Assembly: GCF_014201335.1 (NCBI RefSeq)
Contig: NZ_JACHEB010000002.1
Location: 1 to 64,000 of the forward strand
Origin: Tunturiibacter gelidiferens
GTDB lineage: Bacteria > Acidobacteriota > Terriglobia > Terriglobales > Acidobacteriaceae
Direction: 5' to 3'
Length of the DNA: 64,000 nucleotides
Shown here: piece by piece, positions 10,088-18,636 of the stretch
Layout of the letters: every line of letters starts with the position of its first letter
Numbering within the stretch: the first letter of the stretch is position 1
The notes under the pieces: model-generated
What the model was told of the DNA's origin: nothing
Databases searched by the model: none
Seen by the model: the letters and a program-made list of their open reading frames with translations, nothing else
Made by a program: the position numbers and the translations under genes

Positions 10088-10150
10088 AAAAGGTATACAA
10101 GTCACGAAGTGACCGCGCCCCGCGAAGTGGGCCCGTCCGGCAGGACAAAT
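10088..10150 (+). repeat. Triple-hairpin repeat family C, copy 2
   Basis: Hairpins GTCAC-GAA-GTGAC (10101-10113), a middle CCC/GGG stem around CGCGAAGT, and GTCC-GGCA-GGAC (10135-10146). It sits between the convergent ends of the mscS gene and TonB receptor 1. The outer parts are almost identical to copy 1 at 4754 while the middle stem has changed. Confidence 0.7.
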
Positions 10151-10160
10151 AGCATTCCCT

Positions 10161-13100
10161 TCAGAACTCCACCCTCACACCCAACTGCACCTGCCGCTCA
10201 GGCGACTGCCCAGTCGCCGCCGCAGTAAACGTCCCAAAAGGCTGCACATTCAAACCCTCAGCCGCAACCGCAGCCGCATTCTGAAATATCAAAGGTGTTA
10301 CACCGTTCACCTCCGTCCCCACCAGATAAGCCCGCTGCATAATCGCCGAATAGTTCACCCGATTCGTCAGATTGAACGCCTCCACCACCCCGCGCACCTT
10401 CACACCCTCGCTCACCATCACCGCCTTACTCAAACGCAGATCGACGCGCCCCGTATCCGGCAGCCGCAGCGTATTCCTCCCAACCGTTGGCAGATACACC
10501 GCCCCACCCGCCCCGTTGATACTTTCGTGTCCACCGGCCAATCTCGTCCCACCGAAGATATCCAGGCTGTAAGGCTTCCCACTCGTCTCAGTAAAGATCG
10601 GTGCCACCGCCCAACCATTCATCGTGCTGCTCAACCAGTGCTGTTCTATCGAAAATCTCGGCTCCCACACCATGCTGGTCACAATCTTGTGCGGATAGTT
10701 CAACGCCGAAAGCCCCTTGTCATACCGTATGTCGAACGGATCAAACTGCCCGTTGGTCCGCGGCGTCGCACCGCCGCTCTGCCCATAGTCAATCGCCTTG
10801 GCCCACGTCCAGCTCCCGCGAAACTCCAGCCCCCCGCGACTGCGTCGCCGCGCCCCCAGCACCAGTGCGTTATACGTCGCATCCGCGTTCGAAACGATGT
10901 CGGTCACTGGCCCAAAACTCGTGTTCACCCTCTGCGAATAAAACGGGACCAAAAAAGTCTCGCCATCCTGAACCCCCACACCACCCGTACCACCCTGCAA
11001 CTGAAACTCTTTTGTAACTGTAGAAGGAGCAATATTAATATCCACCGAGTTCGGCAACTGTCGATCGAGATTCAGCAAGTACGTCGCACTCGCCACCGTT
11101 CCTCCACCCACCTCCCTCTCAATCGAAAAACTGCCCTGCTGCACCATCGGCAGCCTAAATCTGCGATCAAACACAGTCGCCGATGTCGTCTTCGCCACCG
11201 CAGCCGGCGGCGTCGTCACATAGGAGCACGCATACCCAAACCCCTGATTCGCCACCTGCGGACAATCTGTAACCGTAGTAGGTAAGATCAGCACACTCGT
11301 CGTTGAAGACGGCAGCGCCGTGTTCACCAGCGCGCTCCTCACAGTAGCCCCCGGCAGTCTCCCGTAAAACAGCCCATATCCCACCCGAACCGTCCCTCGC
11401 CCCGACCCAAACGGCTCCCATGACACACCCGCGCGCGGCCCAAAATTATTTCGATCCTCCGGAAACACACTCGTCGCGCCCGTCTGCCCAAACGCTGCAT
11501 CCAGTGTTGGATTGGGCGTCTGCGGCAACGGAGAAAGTTCATATTCGTAACGCAAACCGGCACTTATTGTCAGCCCCGGCCTCACCCGCCACTCGTCCTG
11601 CAGAAACCCTGCCCACTCCTGCGTGTCGAACGTCACCGCCTGCTGCCCAAAGCTCTGCGTAAACGACCGAAAGCAAAAATCATGCACCGTCGCAGTAATC
11701 GATGGGCACCCACCATTCGGATACGCATTCACATTGAACGTATAGTCCGTAATCCAATCCACCAACCCGCCCGCATGGCCCGACGTAATGCCGCTGTCGT
11801 AATGAAACGCCCCTTGCAGATTGCTCAGACTCGAAATGTAGTCATGAACAAAGCTCACATCCGCTCCCACCTGCAGTTGATGCCGCCCTCGCACCACCGT
11901 CATCAAATCCGCCAGCTGCACCTTATTCTCATCCGGATAAGCCGTTCGCCCCACCGAGCTCGAAGTCCCAAACGTGAATCCATCCGGCCCAATCGCAATC
12001 TCAGGAGCAAACCCATCCGGTCCCACCGCCGGCTCCTGCGGCAGCGGCTTCCCCGCCGTCTCATACTGAAAATCCCGCCCATACTGCACACGCAACTCAT
12101 GGCTCACCCTCGGCGAAACCGTCCACGTCCATCGCCCCAGCAGCGAATCCACCTTCGCATAGCTGCTTCCCAGGCTCCCCGTCCCCAAATCTACCACCGG
12201 CGCCGTGCGCACCCCCGATGGCGCACTCGACCGCGCCCGGTCATACTGCACACTCAGCCGCTGCCGCTCCTTGGCCTGCCAATCTATCTTGCCAAAGTTG
12301 ATCGTCTGGTCCTGCCGCCTCGCAACCGTTCCCGTCAAACTATCCAGATAAGTCAACGCCGCCCGCACCTTCGACGCCGTCACACCCCTGTTCCCCAGCA
12401 GCGCACTCTGCGTCGGCGTCAGCGAATAAAAGTTCGGATCCTGCGGAGTCGAGATCGCCGGAAACGATCTCCGCTGCTGATCGTACGCATAAAAATAAAA
12501 CAGGTTGTCCCTCACCACCGGCCCACCAACGCTGCCCCCAAACTGCTGCCGTAGATCACTCGGCTTCACCGCCGCACTCTCACTCACCCCATCCACATAC
12601 GTCGTCTGAATCGAAAACGGATTTGTCGCTCCAAATGCACTCGACCGCACCAGGTAAAAGCCCGTCCCATGCATCGCGTTCGTGCCGCTCTTCGACACCG
12701 TCGTAATAATCCCCCCCGCCGCATGCCCATACAGCGCCGAATAGTTCTGCCCACTCACCCGAAACTCCCGTACCGCCTCCTGCGAAAACGTATAAGCCGC
12801 GCCAGCATGCCGCCCATACCCGCCGCCCCCATCCACGCTCCCCGCACTCACCCGCCGCGACGAACCCGTCTCCGCCGCATCTTCAATCTCCGCCGCACTC
12901 TCCCCACCCGTCCCTCGCGGCACCGCGCCAAAGCTCTGATCGTCATCCCCGCCATCGATCCTGCTGCTGTTCTGCGTCGAAGCCACCCCACGAAAACTCA
13001 GCAACCCATCTCCATCCGGATCGGCGTTCACCGTCGGCGTCAAGAGTGCAAACGTCTGCCATCGTCGCCCATTCACAGGCGTTCGTTCTATCTCCTCAGG

Positions 13101-13580
13101 CGTAATCACGCTTGTCGTGGCCACCAATGAAGCCTCATCCACACTCACCGTAACCGGAGCCTCCGGCGTCGCCGTAACATCCACCGAACTCACCACCCCA
13201 CCCACCTTCAGTCGCGCCTCCACCGACGTCACGCCCCCCACCTCCACCACCACAGGCTCCAGCGTCAGCTTTGCGAACCGCTCATAGTCCACCACCACCC
13301 GGTACTCGCCCGCCGGCAGATGTCCCACGACAAACTCGCCCTTGCCCACGGTCTTCGCAACGGCGATAAATCCATTCGCGACGTTCTGCACCTGCACCAC
13401 CGCACCCACCAGCGCAGCACCTGTCGCGTCCACCACAAAGCCGCTGACCGCCCCATCCACCGAACTCTGGCCCCACGCGCACGCGCCCACCACCGCAGCG
13501 GCGCAACACCACAGCAACCAGGCCCGAACAACATTCCTCATACGCGCCCGCATCTTCGCGCGTCCCACACACAACGACAT
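10161..13580 (-). CDS. TonB-dependent receptor, Oar type (receptor 1)
   Basis: Large outer-membrane receptor of about 1139 residues. After a signal peptide (WLLWCCAAAVVGACAWG, cleaved before QSS) comes a carboxypeptidase-regulatory-like beta-sandwich with SGFVVDATGAALVGAVVQV. A plug follows (EEIERTPVNGRRWQTFALL; GGIITTVSKSGTNAMHGT), then a long beta-barrel ending in VQLGVRVEF with the C-terminal aromatic residue used for BAM insertion. I place the start at 13580, where GGAGAG precedes ATG; 36 further codons upstream look non-secretory. Acidobacterial Oar-like receptors import or bind oligosaccharides and other large ligands; the ligand is unknown here. It differs from receptors 2 and 3 in lacking their FNLFNN/FNVFNH tail (it has FNLTNRVNY) and stands alone, facing obg. 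Confidence 0.92.
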   Translation of the reverse strand: MSLCVGRAKMRARMRNVVRAWLLWCCAAAVVGACAWGQSSVDGAVSGFVVDATGAALVGAVVQVQNVANGFIAVAKTVGKGEFVVGHLPAGEYRVVVDYERFAKLTLEPVVVEVGGVTSVEARLKVGGVVSSVDVTATPEAPVTVSVDEASLVATTSVITPEEIERTPVNGRRWQTFALLTPTVNADPDGDGLLSFRGVASTQNSSRIDGGDDDQSFGAVPRGTGGESAAEIEDAAETGSSRRVSAGSVDGGGGYGRHAGAAYTFSQEAVREFRVSGQNYSALYGHAAGGIITTVSKSGTNAMHGTGFYLVRSSAFGATNPFSIQTTYVDGVSESAAVKPSDLRQQFGGSVGGPVVRDNLFYFYAYDQQRRSFPAISTPQDPNFYSLTPTQSALLGNRGVTASKVRAALTYLDSLTGTVARRQDQTINFGKIDWQAKERQRLSVQYDRARSSAPSGVRTAPVVDLGTGSLGSSYAKVDSLLGRWTWTVSPRVSHELRVQYGRDFQYETAGKPLPQEPAVGPDGFAPEIAIGPDGFTFGTSSSVGRTAYPDENKVQLADLMTVVRGRHQLQVGADVSFVHDYISSLSNLQGAFHYDSGITSGHAGGLVDWITDYTFNVNAYPNGGCPSITATVHDFCFRSFTQSFGQQAVTFDTQEWAGFLQDEWRVRPGLTISAGLRYEYELSPLPQTPNPTLDAAFGQTGATSVFPEDRNNFGPRAGVSWEPFGSGRGTVRVGYGLFYGRLPGATVRSALVNTALPSSTTSVLILPTTVTDCPQVANQGFGYACSYVTTPPAAVAKTTSATVFDRRFRLPMVQQGSFSIEREVGGGTVASATYLLNLDRQLPNSVDINIAPSTVTKEFQLQGGTGGVGVQDGETFLVPFYSQRVNTSFGPVTDIVSNADATYNALVLGARRRSRGGLEFRGSWTWAKAIDYGQSGGATPRTNGQFDPFDIRYDKGLSALNYPHKIVTSMVWEPRFSIEQHWLSSTMNGWAVAPIFTETSGKPYSLDIFGGTRLAGGHESINGAGGAVYLPTVGRNTLRLPDTGRVDLRLSKAVMVSEGVKVRGVVEAFNLTNRVNYSAIMQRAYLVGTEVNGVTPLIFQNAAAVAAEGLNVQPFGTFTAAATGQSPERQVQLGVRVEF

Positions 13581-13891
13581 GCTCTCTCCGCGGATTCTGT
13601 ACCGCTCTACGCCACAACCACGGGAAGATGAAGAAGTAAGCTCACCGTGCCCTTTCGCTATCTGGGCAAAGCATCGCAGCAGCACCACGCCAAAAAAGGC
13701 GGAACACTAATGAGCTTAGCCGCACAACCAGCAATTATGAAAGACCACTTCCGTGTTAAACCGAAAGGGTTGCAGTCTCAGTTACACATCTCTGCCATTA
13801 CGTCACAAAAACAGATCACTCTCCTCCACCGCCACCCTTCCCCTCAAAACCAGCACCGGAGCGCACATCCTAGTACACTAGAAGTTGAAGA
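13581..13891. promoter_or_regulatory. Divergent promoter region of TonB receptor 1 and obg
   Basis: A 311-bp gap between divergent genes. TACACT at 13874-13879 is a reasonable -10 element for obg and lies inside an interrupted dyad, CTAGT-AC-ACTAG (13870-13881), only ten bases before the ATG. No clear -35 was seen. Ribosome site for obg is weak (GAAG). Confidence 0.35.
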
Positions 13892-15004
13892 ATGTTTATT
13901 GACGAAGCAAAAATTCGCATCAAGGCCGGCGACGGGGGCAATGGCTGCATGGCCTTCCGCCGCGAAAAGTTCGTCCCCAAGGGCGGTCCCTCGGGCGGCG
14001 ACGGCGGCCACGGAGGCGACGTCCTTATGTCCTCCTCCCTCAGCCACAACACGCTGGTCCACTTCCGCTTCAATCCCGAGCACAAAGCTCAGCGCGGCGG
14101 CCACGGCCTCGGCTCCAACTGTTCCGGCTCCGCTGGCGAAAGCACCACCCTCAAAGTCCCCGTAGGCACGCTCCTCTACGACGACTCCACCGGCGAGCTC
14201 ATCCACGACTTCGCCCGTCCCAACGAAACCATCGTCATCGCCAAAGGCGGACGCGGCGGTCGCGGCAATCAGCACTTCGCCACCAGCACCCACCAGGCCC
14301 CGCGCGAGCACGAGCTCGGCCGCGCCGGAGAAGAGCGCGCCTACCGCCTCGAGCTCCGTCTCCTCGCTGACGCCGGCCTCGTCGGCTACCCCAACGTCGG
14401 CAAATCCACCCTCATCTCGCGCCTCTCCGCCGCCAAACCCAAGATCGCCAACTACGCCTTCACCACGCTCGAGCCCAACCTCGGCGTCGTCGAAGTCGGC
14501 GACTTCCCCCACACCGAATCCTTCACGATCGCAGACCTTCCCGGCCTCATCGAAGGAGCGCACCTCGGCCATGGTCTCGGCATCCAGTTCCTCAAACACA
14601 TCGAGCGCACCAGCGTCATCGTCCACCTCGTCGACGTCTCCGACTCCGGTGCCGCCGAAGGCACCGCCCGTCCCGACCCCGTCGCCGACTACAAGGTCAT
14701 CACCGACGAGCTGAAGAGCTTCGACCCCGCACTGGCCGCCAAACCCACCATCCTCGTCGCAGCAAAAATCGACGTTGCCAATCCCGACAAGCTCAAAAAG
14801 CTCACCGCCATGGCCAAGCGCCGCAAGCTGCCCTTCTTCGCCATCTCTGCTGTCACCGGCGAAGGCATCGAGCCGCTCAAGTTCGCCATCGCCGAGATGG
14901 TCGCAACTCACCGCCCTGTCGATCTCGAGCCCCTCCCTGCCGAACCCGTCAAGCTAAAACCTCACTACCCCCCGCCACCAGGCTCCGCCCGCGGCCGCGC
15001 CTAG
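13892..15004 (+). CDS. obg: GTPase Obg/CgtA
   Basis: Obg is an essential GTPase involved in 50S ribosome assembly and stress control. The glycine-rich Obg fold occupies residues 1-158 ([28 protein letters not shown]). The G domain follows with [10 protein letters not shown] (G1), [11 protein letters not shown] (G2), [10 protein letters not shown] (G3) and an [12 protein letters not shown] (G5) segment. At 370 residues it lacks the longer OCT domain of Firmicute Obg and ends in a proline/glycine-rich tail. The G4 position reads VAAKIDVA, a variant of NKxD. It is transcribed away from TonB receptor 1. Confidence 0.97.
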   Translation: MFIDEAKIRIKAGDGGNGCMAFRREKFVPKGGPSGGDGGHGGDVLMSSSLSHNTLVHFRFNPEHKAQRGGHGLGSNCSGSAGESTTLKVPVGTLLYDDSTGELIHDFARPNETIVIAKGGRGGRGNQHFATSTHQAPREHELGRAGEERAYRLELRLLADAGLVGYPNVGKSTLISRLSAAKPKIANYAFTTLEPNLGVVEVGDFPHTESFTIADLPGLIEGAHLGHGLGIQFLKHIERTSVIVHLVDVSDSGAAEGTARPDPVADYKVITDELKSFDPALAAKPTILVAAKIDVANPDKLKKLTAMAKRRKLPFFAISAVTGEGIEPLKFAIAEMVATHRPVDLEPLPAEPVKLKPHYPPPPGSARGRA

Positions 15005-15097
15005 CTCATCGTCATCGAAAATTAATAGCCAGGTTTGAGAACATTAGAAGCTAATAGAGTGCCAGGCAAAGTTTCGTGTTCTTGAACGGAGGCACAC

Positions 15098-15205
15098 ATG
15101 GCGACTCAATTCGCGGAGACCACGGAACGACTGTGGGAGCGTTGGCCAACTTTGTCGCACGCCGAGCGCTCGAACACCATGAGATTGTCTGCCTCGATCA
15201 CGTGA
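15098..15205 (+). pseudogene. Short ORF of 35 codons, perhaps a frameshifted small gene
   Basis: An ATG at 15098 is preceded by CGGAGG at good spacing and begins MATQFAETTERLWERWPTL, then stops at 15205. A second frame runs on over the same DNA to 15300 and ends with an ATGA overlap onto the acetyltransferase start. The strong ribosome site in one frame and the coupled stop in another suggest one original small gene with a frameshift at about 15160-15200, or two unrelated short frames. I recognise no family. Confidence 0.3.
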
Positions 15206-15296
15206 TCGACGTGATTGAGGCTCGCCCCCCGACGATGACGCTTCTTGATCGATTGGAGATGAAAACAGGCTCCCTTGTGAACGAATCGAACCAGCC

Positions 15297-16013
15297 ATGA
15301 ATACCTCGAACAAGAACGACGAGCGTCAACTCGATCAGACTGTAGACGGGCCTCCCGCCGAAGTCCCTCAACCCACCGTCCTGATAGGACGATTCGTCTC
15401 CCTCACGCCCGTCGATCCCAACCTTCACGCGGCGTCCCTCTTCGAGCGATCACAAGTCGCGGAGTCCGAGCAGCTTTGGCGCTACCTGCCGGGCACGCCC
15501 CCACTCAACCTCGAATCGTTCAAATCCTACCTCGCCTCCAGAGCAGCGAAAGACCGGCTCGACTTCGCAATCGTTGACAACCACTCCAACGAAGCGATTG
15601 GTCTCGCATCCTACTTAGCCATCGAACCCACCCACCGGAGAATAGAGGTAGGCAACATCCTCTTCACTCCCCGTCTGCAGCGAACCCCCGGTGGCACAGA
15701 AGCCATGTACCTCCTGGCCAAACACGCCTTCGAACTCCGATACCGACGGTACGAGTGGAAGTGCAACGCCCTCAACGATCCCTCGCGAAGAGCCGCTCTC
15801 CGCTACGGCTTCCAGTCCGAAGGCATCTTCCGGCAACACATGATCGTGAAGGGAAAAAATCGCGACACAGCGTGGTTCTCCATCCTCGACAGCGAATGGC
15901 CCACCCGCAAAGCAATCTTCGAATGCTGGCTCGATCCCTCCAACTTCCTGCCTGACGGCTCGCAACGAATCTCCCTCTCACAGATCAGCAACTCCCCTGC
16001 GCCTCTCTCCTGA
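15297..16013 (+). CDS. GNAT-family N-acetyltransferase (RimJ/RimL type)
   Basis: 238 residues with the GNAT fold of the RimJ/RimL (acetyltransf_3) group: GRFVSLTPVDP at the N-terminus, RRIEVGNILFTPRLQRTPGG for strands 3-4 and the acetyl-CoA site, the AMYLLAKHAFE helix, KCNALNDPSRRAALRYGF and a final GIFRQHMIVKGKNRDTAWFSIL. The LNDPSRRAALRYGF stretch is highly characteristic. Such enzymes acetylate protein N-termini, amino sugars or small amines; the substrate is not predictable. There is no good ribosome site, but the start overlaps the stop of an upstream short frame (ATGA at 15297-15300), so translation may be coupled. Confidence 0.88.
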   Translation: MNTSNKNDERQLDQTVDGPPAEVPQPTVLIGRFVSLTPVDPNLHAASLFERSQVAESEQLWRYLPGTPPLNLESFKSYLASRAAKDRLDFAIVDNHSNEAIGLASYLAIEPTHRRIEVGNILFTPRLQRTPGGTEAMYLLAKHAFELRYRRYEWKCNALNDPSRRAALRYGFQSEGIFRQHMIVKGKNRDTAWFSILDSEWPTRKAIFECWLDPSNFLPDGSQRISLSQISNSPAPLS

Positions 16014-16532
16014 ACCGCGCCTTGTCGCATTCAACGTCTGCCCAATAAAAAGTGGAAGCAAGAGGCTGGCCTCCGATCTTCGTCCCACACCCATCCGCAA
16101 AAATGCCGTCAAGCCCACTTCCCCATCAAATCACTTACTTTCAGTGACTTACTCCTTGCGCATGAGTTATGTGCAACTCACTATACTTAGTTAAAGAGCT
16201 TGCAACAAGGTTTTCAGCTGAAGATAAAAACCAACGAAGAATCTCCCTACCTCTCTAACTCTTTTGTTTTGAATAATTTGGCCGTAACTCATTTGGAATG
16301 ACGAATTTGCGGCACTCTGATCTCCGTAAACAATTGATACTGAGGGATTTATGCCAAGGTAACCCCCCGGGGGGGCTGGCCCATACAGGAACAGGTGTAG
16401 GTCCAGCCCTTGCCACCGAAGCCAAAAGGCGCGTAGGGTTTAACGCGGACCCAGGTACCTGCTGGGACAGGTGGTATCCAGCCAAAGTCGGCCCCCAAGG
16501 CGACACGCGGCGGAGCTGCACTGGAGATTGCA
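16014..16532 (+). promoter_or_regulatory. Long panB upstream region with GC-rich structured leader
   Basis: 519 bp without a convincing gene. The first part (about 16120-16355) is unusually AT-rich for this DNA. From 16360 it turns GC-rich and foldable: CCCCCC-GGGGGG (16363-16374), GGGCTGG/CCAGCCC (16373-16379 with 16403-16409), GGGT/ACCC and ACCTG/CAGGT pairs, ending just before the GGAG ribosome site of panB. This may be an RNA leader controlling pantothenate genes; a pan-type RNA motif is known upstream of panB in other phyla, but I could not match its consensus. Confidence 0.4.
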
Positions 16533-17447
16533 ATGAGTTTGACCACGTTCTCACCCGAACGAGCCGGGGCCCAGCATGGGCGACAGGCCGATTCCCCCAC
16601 TAAAGTCACCGTTCCCTCCCTTCTCGAAAAGAAACTGCTGCGACAGCCCATCGTGGCGGTCACCGCCTACGACTACGCCACCGCGAGATTGGTCGACGAA
16701 GCTGACCTCGATGTCCTCCTCGTAGGAGATTCGCTCGCCATGGTCATGCAGGGCCAGGAGAACACGCTCGCCATCACCATGGACGAGATGCTCCTCTACA
16801 CCCGCGGCGTCAGGCGAGCTGTAAAACGCGCCCTCCTGATAGCCGACATGCCCTTCGGCAGCTATCACACCGGTGACCGCGAAGGCCTCGCCAACGCCAT
16901 CCGCTTCGTCAAAGAATCTGGAGCCGAAGCAGTCAAGCTCGAAGGCGGACGCGAACGCAAGGACCTCATCCAGCGAATCGTAGCCGCCGAGATCCCAGTC
17001 ATGGGACATATCGGACTCACACCCCAAAGCGTCCACCGCATGGGAGGCTACAAAGTCCAGGGTAAGACAATGGAAGCGATCGACGAGCTGCGCACCGACG
17101 CGCTCGCCCTCGAAGAGGCAGGTTGCTTCGCCATTGTCCTCGAAGGTGTCCCTCGCGAACTCGCCAGGATCATCACCGACGAGCTCCGCATCCCCACCAT
17201 CGGAATCGGGGCCGGCCCTGACTGCGACGGACAGATCCTGGTTATGCATGACATGATGACCATGACCTTCTCGCCTCCCGCCAAGTTCGTAAGACGATAC
17301 GCCGACGTAGCAGGAGTCATGCGCGCCGCCCTCGAAGAGTACCGCCGCGACGTCGAAGCCCGCACCTTCCCCTCCGACGCCGAGAGCTATCACTTCTCGC
17401 GCGAGATCCGGGATCTGATGGCAGAACCAGTTGAAGTGGTGGGGTAG
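16533..17447 (+). CDS. panB: 3-methyl-2-oxobutanoate hydroxymethyltransferase PanB
   Basis: PanB makes ketopantoate from alpha-ketoisovalerate and methylene-tetrahydrofolate, the first step to pantothenate and CoA. Conserved blocks are VTAYDYATARLVDEA, VLLVGDSLAMVMQG (Mg-binding Asp), ADMPFGSY, AVKLEGG, GHIGLTPQS and GCFAIVLEGVPRELA with the catalytic Glu, then TIGIGAGPDCDGQILV. About 25 N-terminal residues precede the core and could be a small extension; GGAG seven bases before ATG supports this start. panC follows after 134 bp; the two probably form one transcript. Confidence 0.96.
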   Translation: MSLTTFSPERAGAQHGRQADSPTKVTVPSLLEKKLLRQPIVAVTAYDYATARLVDEADLDVLLVGDSLAMVMQGQENTLAITMDEMLLYTRGVRRAVKRALLIADMPFGSYHTGDREGLANAIRFVKESGAEAVKLEGGRERKDLIQRIVAAEIPVMGHIGLTPQSVHRMGGYKVQGKTMEAIDELRTDALALEEAGCFAIVLEGVPRELARIITDELRIPTIGIGAGPDCDGQILVMHDMMTMTFSPPAKFVRRYADVAGVMRAALEEYRRDVEARTFPSDAESYHFSREIRDLMAEPVEVVG

Positions 17448-17581
17448 CTAACCAGTCCGAATCGAATCAGAATGAACCTCCCAGCGGCCAGCATCGAGAA
17501 TGCTGATACAGGTGCACGTCAGCCTGAATCGACTAAAGATCAGAAATCAACCCGCAACCATGCGGAGAGAAGGAGCTGTCA

Positions 17582-18424
17582 TTGCAGATCGCAAAGAGTG
17601 TTGCGCAGATGCAAACCATCTGCCGCGAACTCCGGACTCAAGGTGTGGTGCTCGGCTTCGTGCCGACGATGGGCGCACTCCACAAAGGTCATCTCTCAAT
17701 AGTCCAGAGAGCAACCGCAGAGTGCCAAACTGTAGTGGCATCGATCTTCGTCAATCCCCTCCAGTTCGCTCCAGGAGAAGACTTCGCCAAGTATCCACGC
17801 ACCTTCGAACAAGACTCCCGTCAGCTCGAAGCCGAAGGCGTAACCGTTCTCTTCGCTCCCGACGCAAAGGAGATGTATCCCGAAGGTGCCGTAACGACCA
17901 TCACAGTACCCGGCATCGGCGACCGACTAGACGGAGCCTCCCGCCCAGGCCACTTCACCGGAGTCGCCACCGTCGTAGCTAAGCTACTTCAAATCGTCGC
18001 ACCCCACCGCGCCTATTTCGGTCAGAAAGACGCTGCGCAACTAGCCGTCCTACGACAAATGGTCCAGGACTTAAACTTCGACCTCGAGCTGGTGAGCTGC
18101 GCGATTGTGAGAGATGCCGATGGGCTCGCTCTGAGCAGCAGGAACCAGTACCTTAGCGGACCGGAACGCCAACAGGCATTGGTACTACATCGAGCGCTTG
18201 CCCAAATCGAACAGAGCATCATCAATGGAGAACGCCAAAGCCCGACACTCCTGCAGATTGGAAAGAACACCCTGGACGCCGCCGAAGGCGTACAAGTGGA
18301 TTACTTGGCCATAGTCGATCCAAGGTCACTCCTCCCCGTCGCATCTGCGGAGAAAGGCGCGCTGGTCGCGGTAGCAGCGTATGTCGGGCGGACTCGTTTG
18401 ATCGACAACTTTCTAGTCACCTAG
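17582..18424 (+). CDS. panC: Pantothenate synthetase PanC
   Basis: PanC joins pantoate and beta-alanine using ATP. GFVPTMGALHKGHLSIV carries the HIGH-type nucleotide site; FVNPLQFAPGEDFAKYPRT, RPGHFTGVATVVAKL, YFGQKDAAQLAVLRQM and GLALSSRNQYL complete the family set. The start codon is TTG at 17582, supported by AAGGAG six bases upstream; no in-frame ATG precedes the active-site block at a sensible place. 280 residues, usual length. panD and panE are not in the window. Confidence 0.96.
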   Translation: MQIAKSVAQMQTICRELRTQGVVLGFVPTMGALHKGHLSIVQRATAECQTVVASIFVNPLQFAPGEDFAKYPRTFEQDSRQLEAEGVTVLFAPDAKEMYPEGAVTTITVPGIGDRLDGASRPGHFTGVATVVAKLLQIVAPHRAYFGQKDAAQLAVLRQMVQDLNFDLELVSCAIVRDADGLALSSRNQYLSGPERQQALVLHRALAQIEQSIINGERQSPTLLQIGKNTLDAAEGVQVDYLAIVDPRSLLPVASAEKGALVAVAAYVGRTRLIDNFLVT

Positions 18425-18431
18425 GAAACGG

Positions 18432-18456
18432 CCCTCTGGTCCATTGCACCAGAGGG
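18432..18456 (+). terminator. Strong hairpin directly after panC
   Basis: CCCTCTGGT (18432-18440) and ACCAGAGGG (18448-18456) form a perfect 9-bp stem over a 7-base loop, starting eight bases after the panC stop. It lacks a T-run, so it may act as a pause/processing or transcript-end structure rather than a classic intrinsic terminator. Confidence 0.5.
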
Positions 18457-18636
18457 GGCGGCGCGCATGACACGGAAGTACCATGCAACCCCGCGAATAG
18501 AGCGTGTATTGCGGTCCTGCTTTAGTAATATCAGGCTGAGTCATTTTGGTGACGATTTGTTCCTGAATCACTGATGGTGAGAAGATCCCGCGCCGACAGA
18601 AGATGCAGGCAGACCGCAAGGAAGAGGTGACTTCAG

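Noticed and set aside
13844-14911. Long minus-strand frame over obg
   Set aside because: Pure shadow: Asp/Gly/Glu-rich translation opposite the conserved Obg sequence.
16349-16663. Minus-strand frame with WIPPVPAGTWVRVKPY-like sequence before panB
   Set aside because: It overlaps the panB start and depends on the GC-rich leader; the pattern is suggestive but no start, ribosome site or family supports it.
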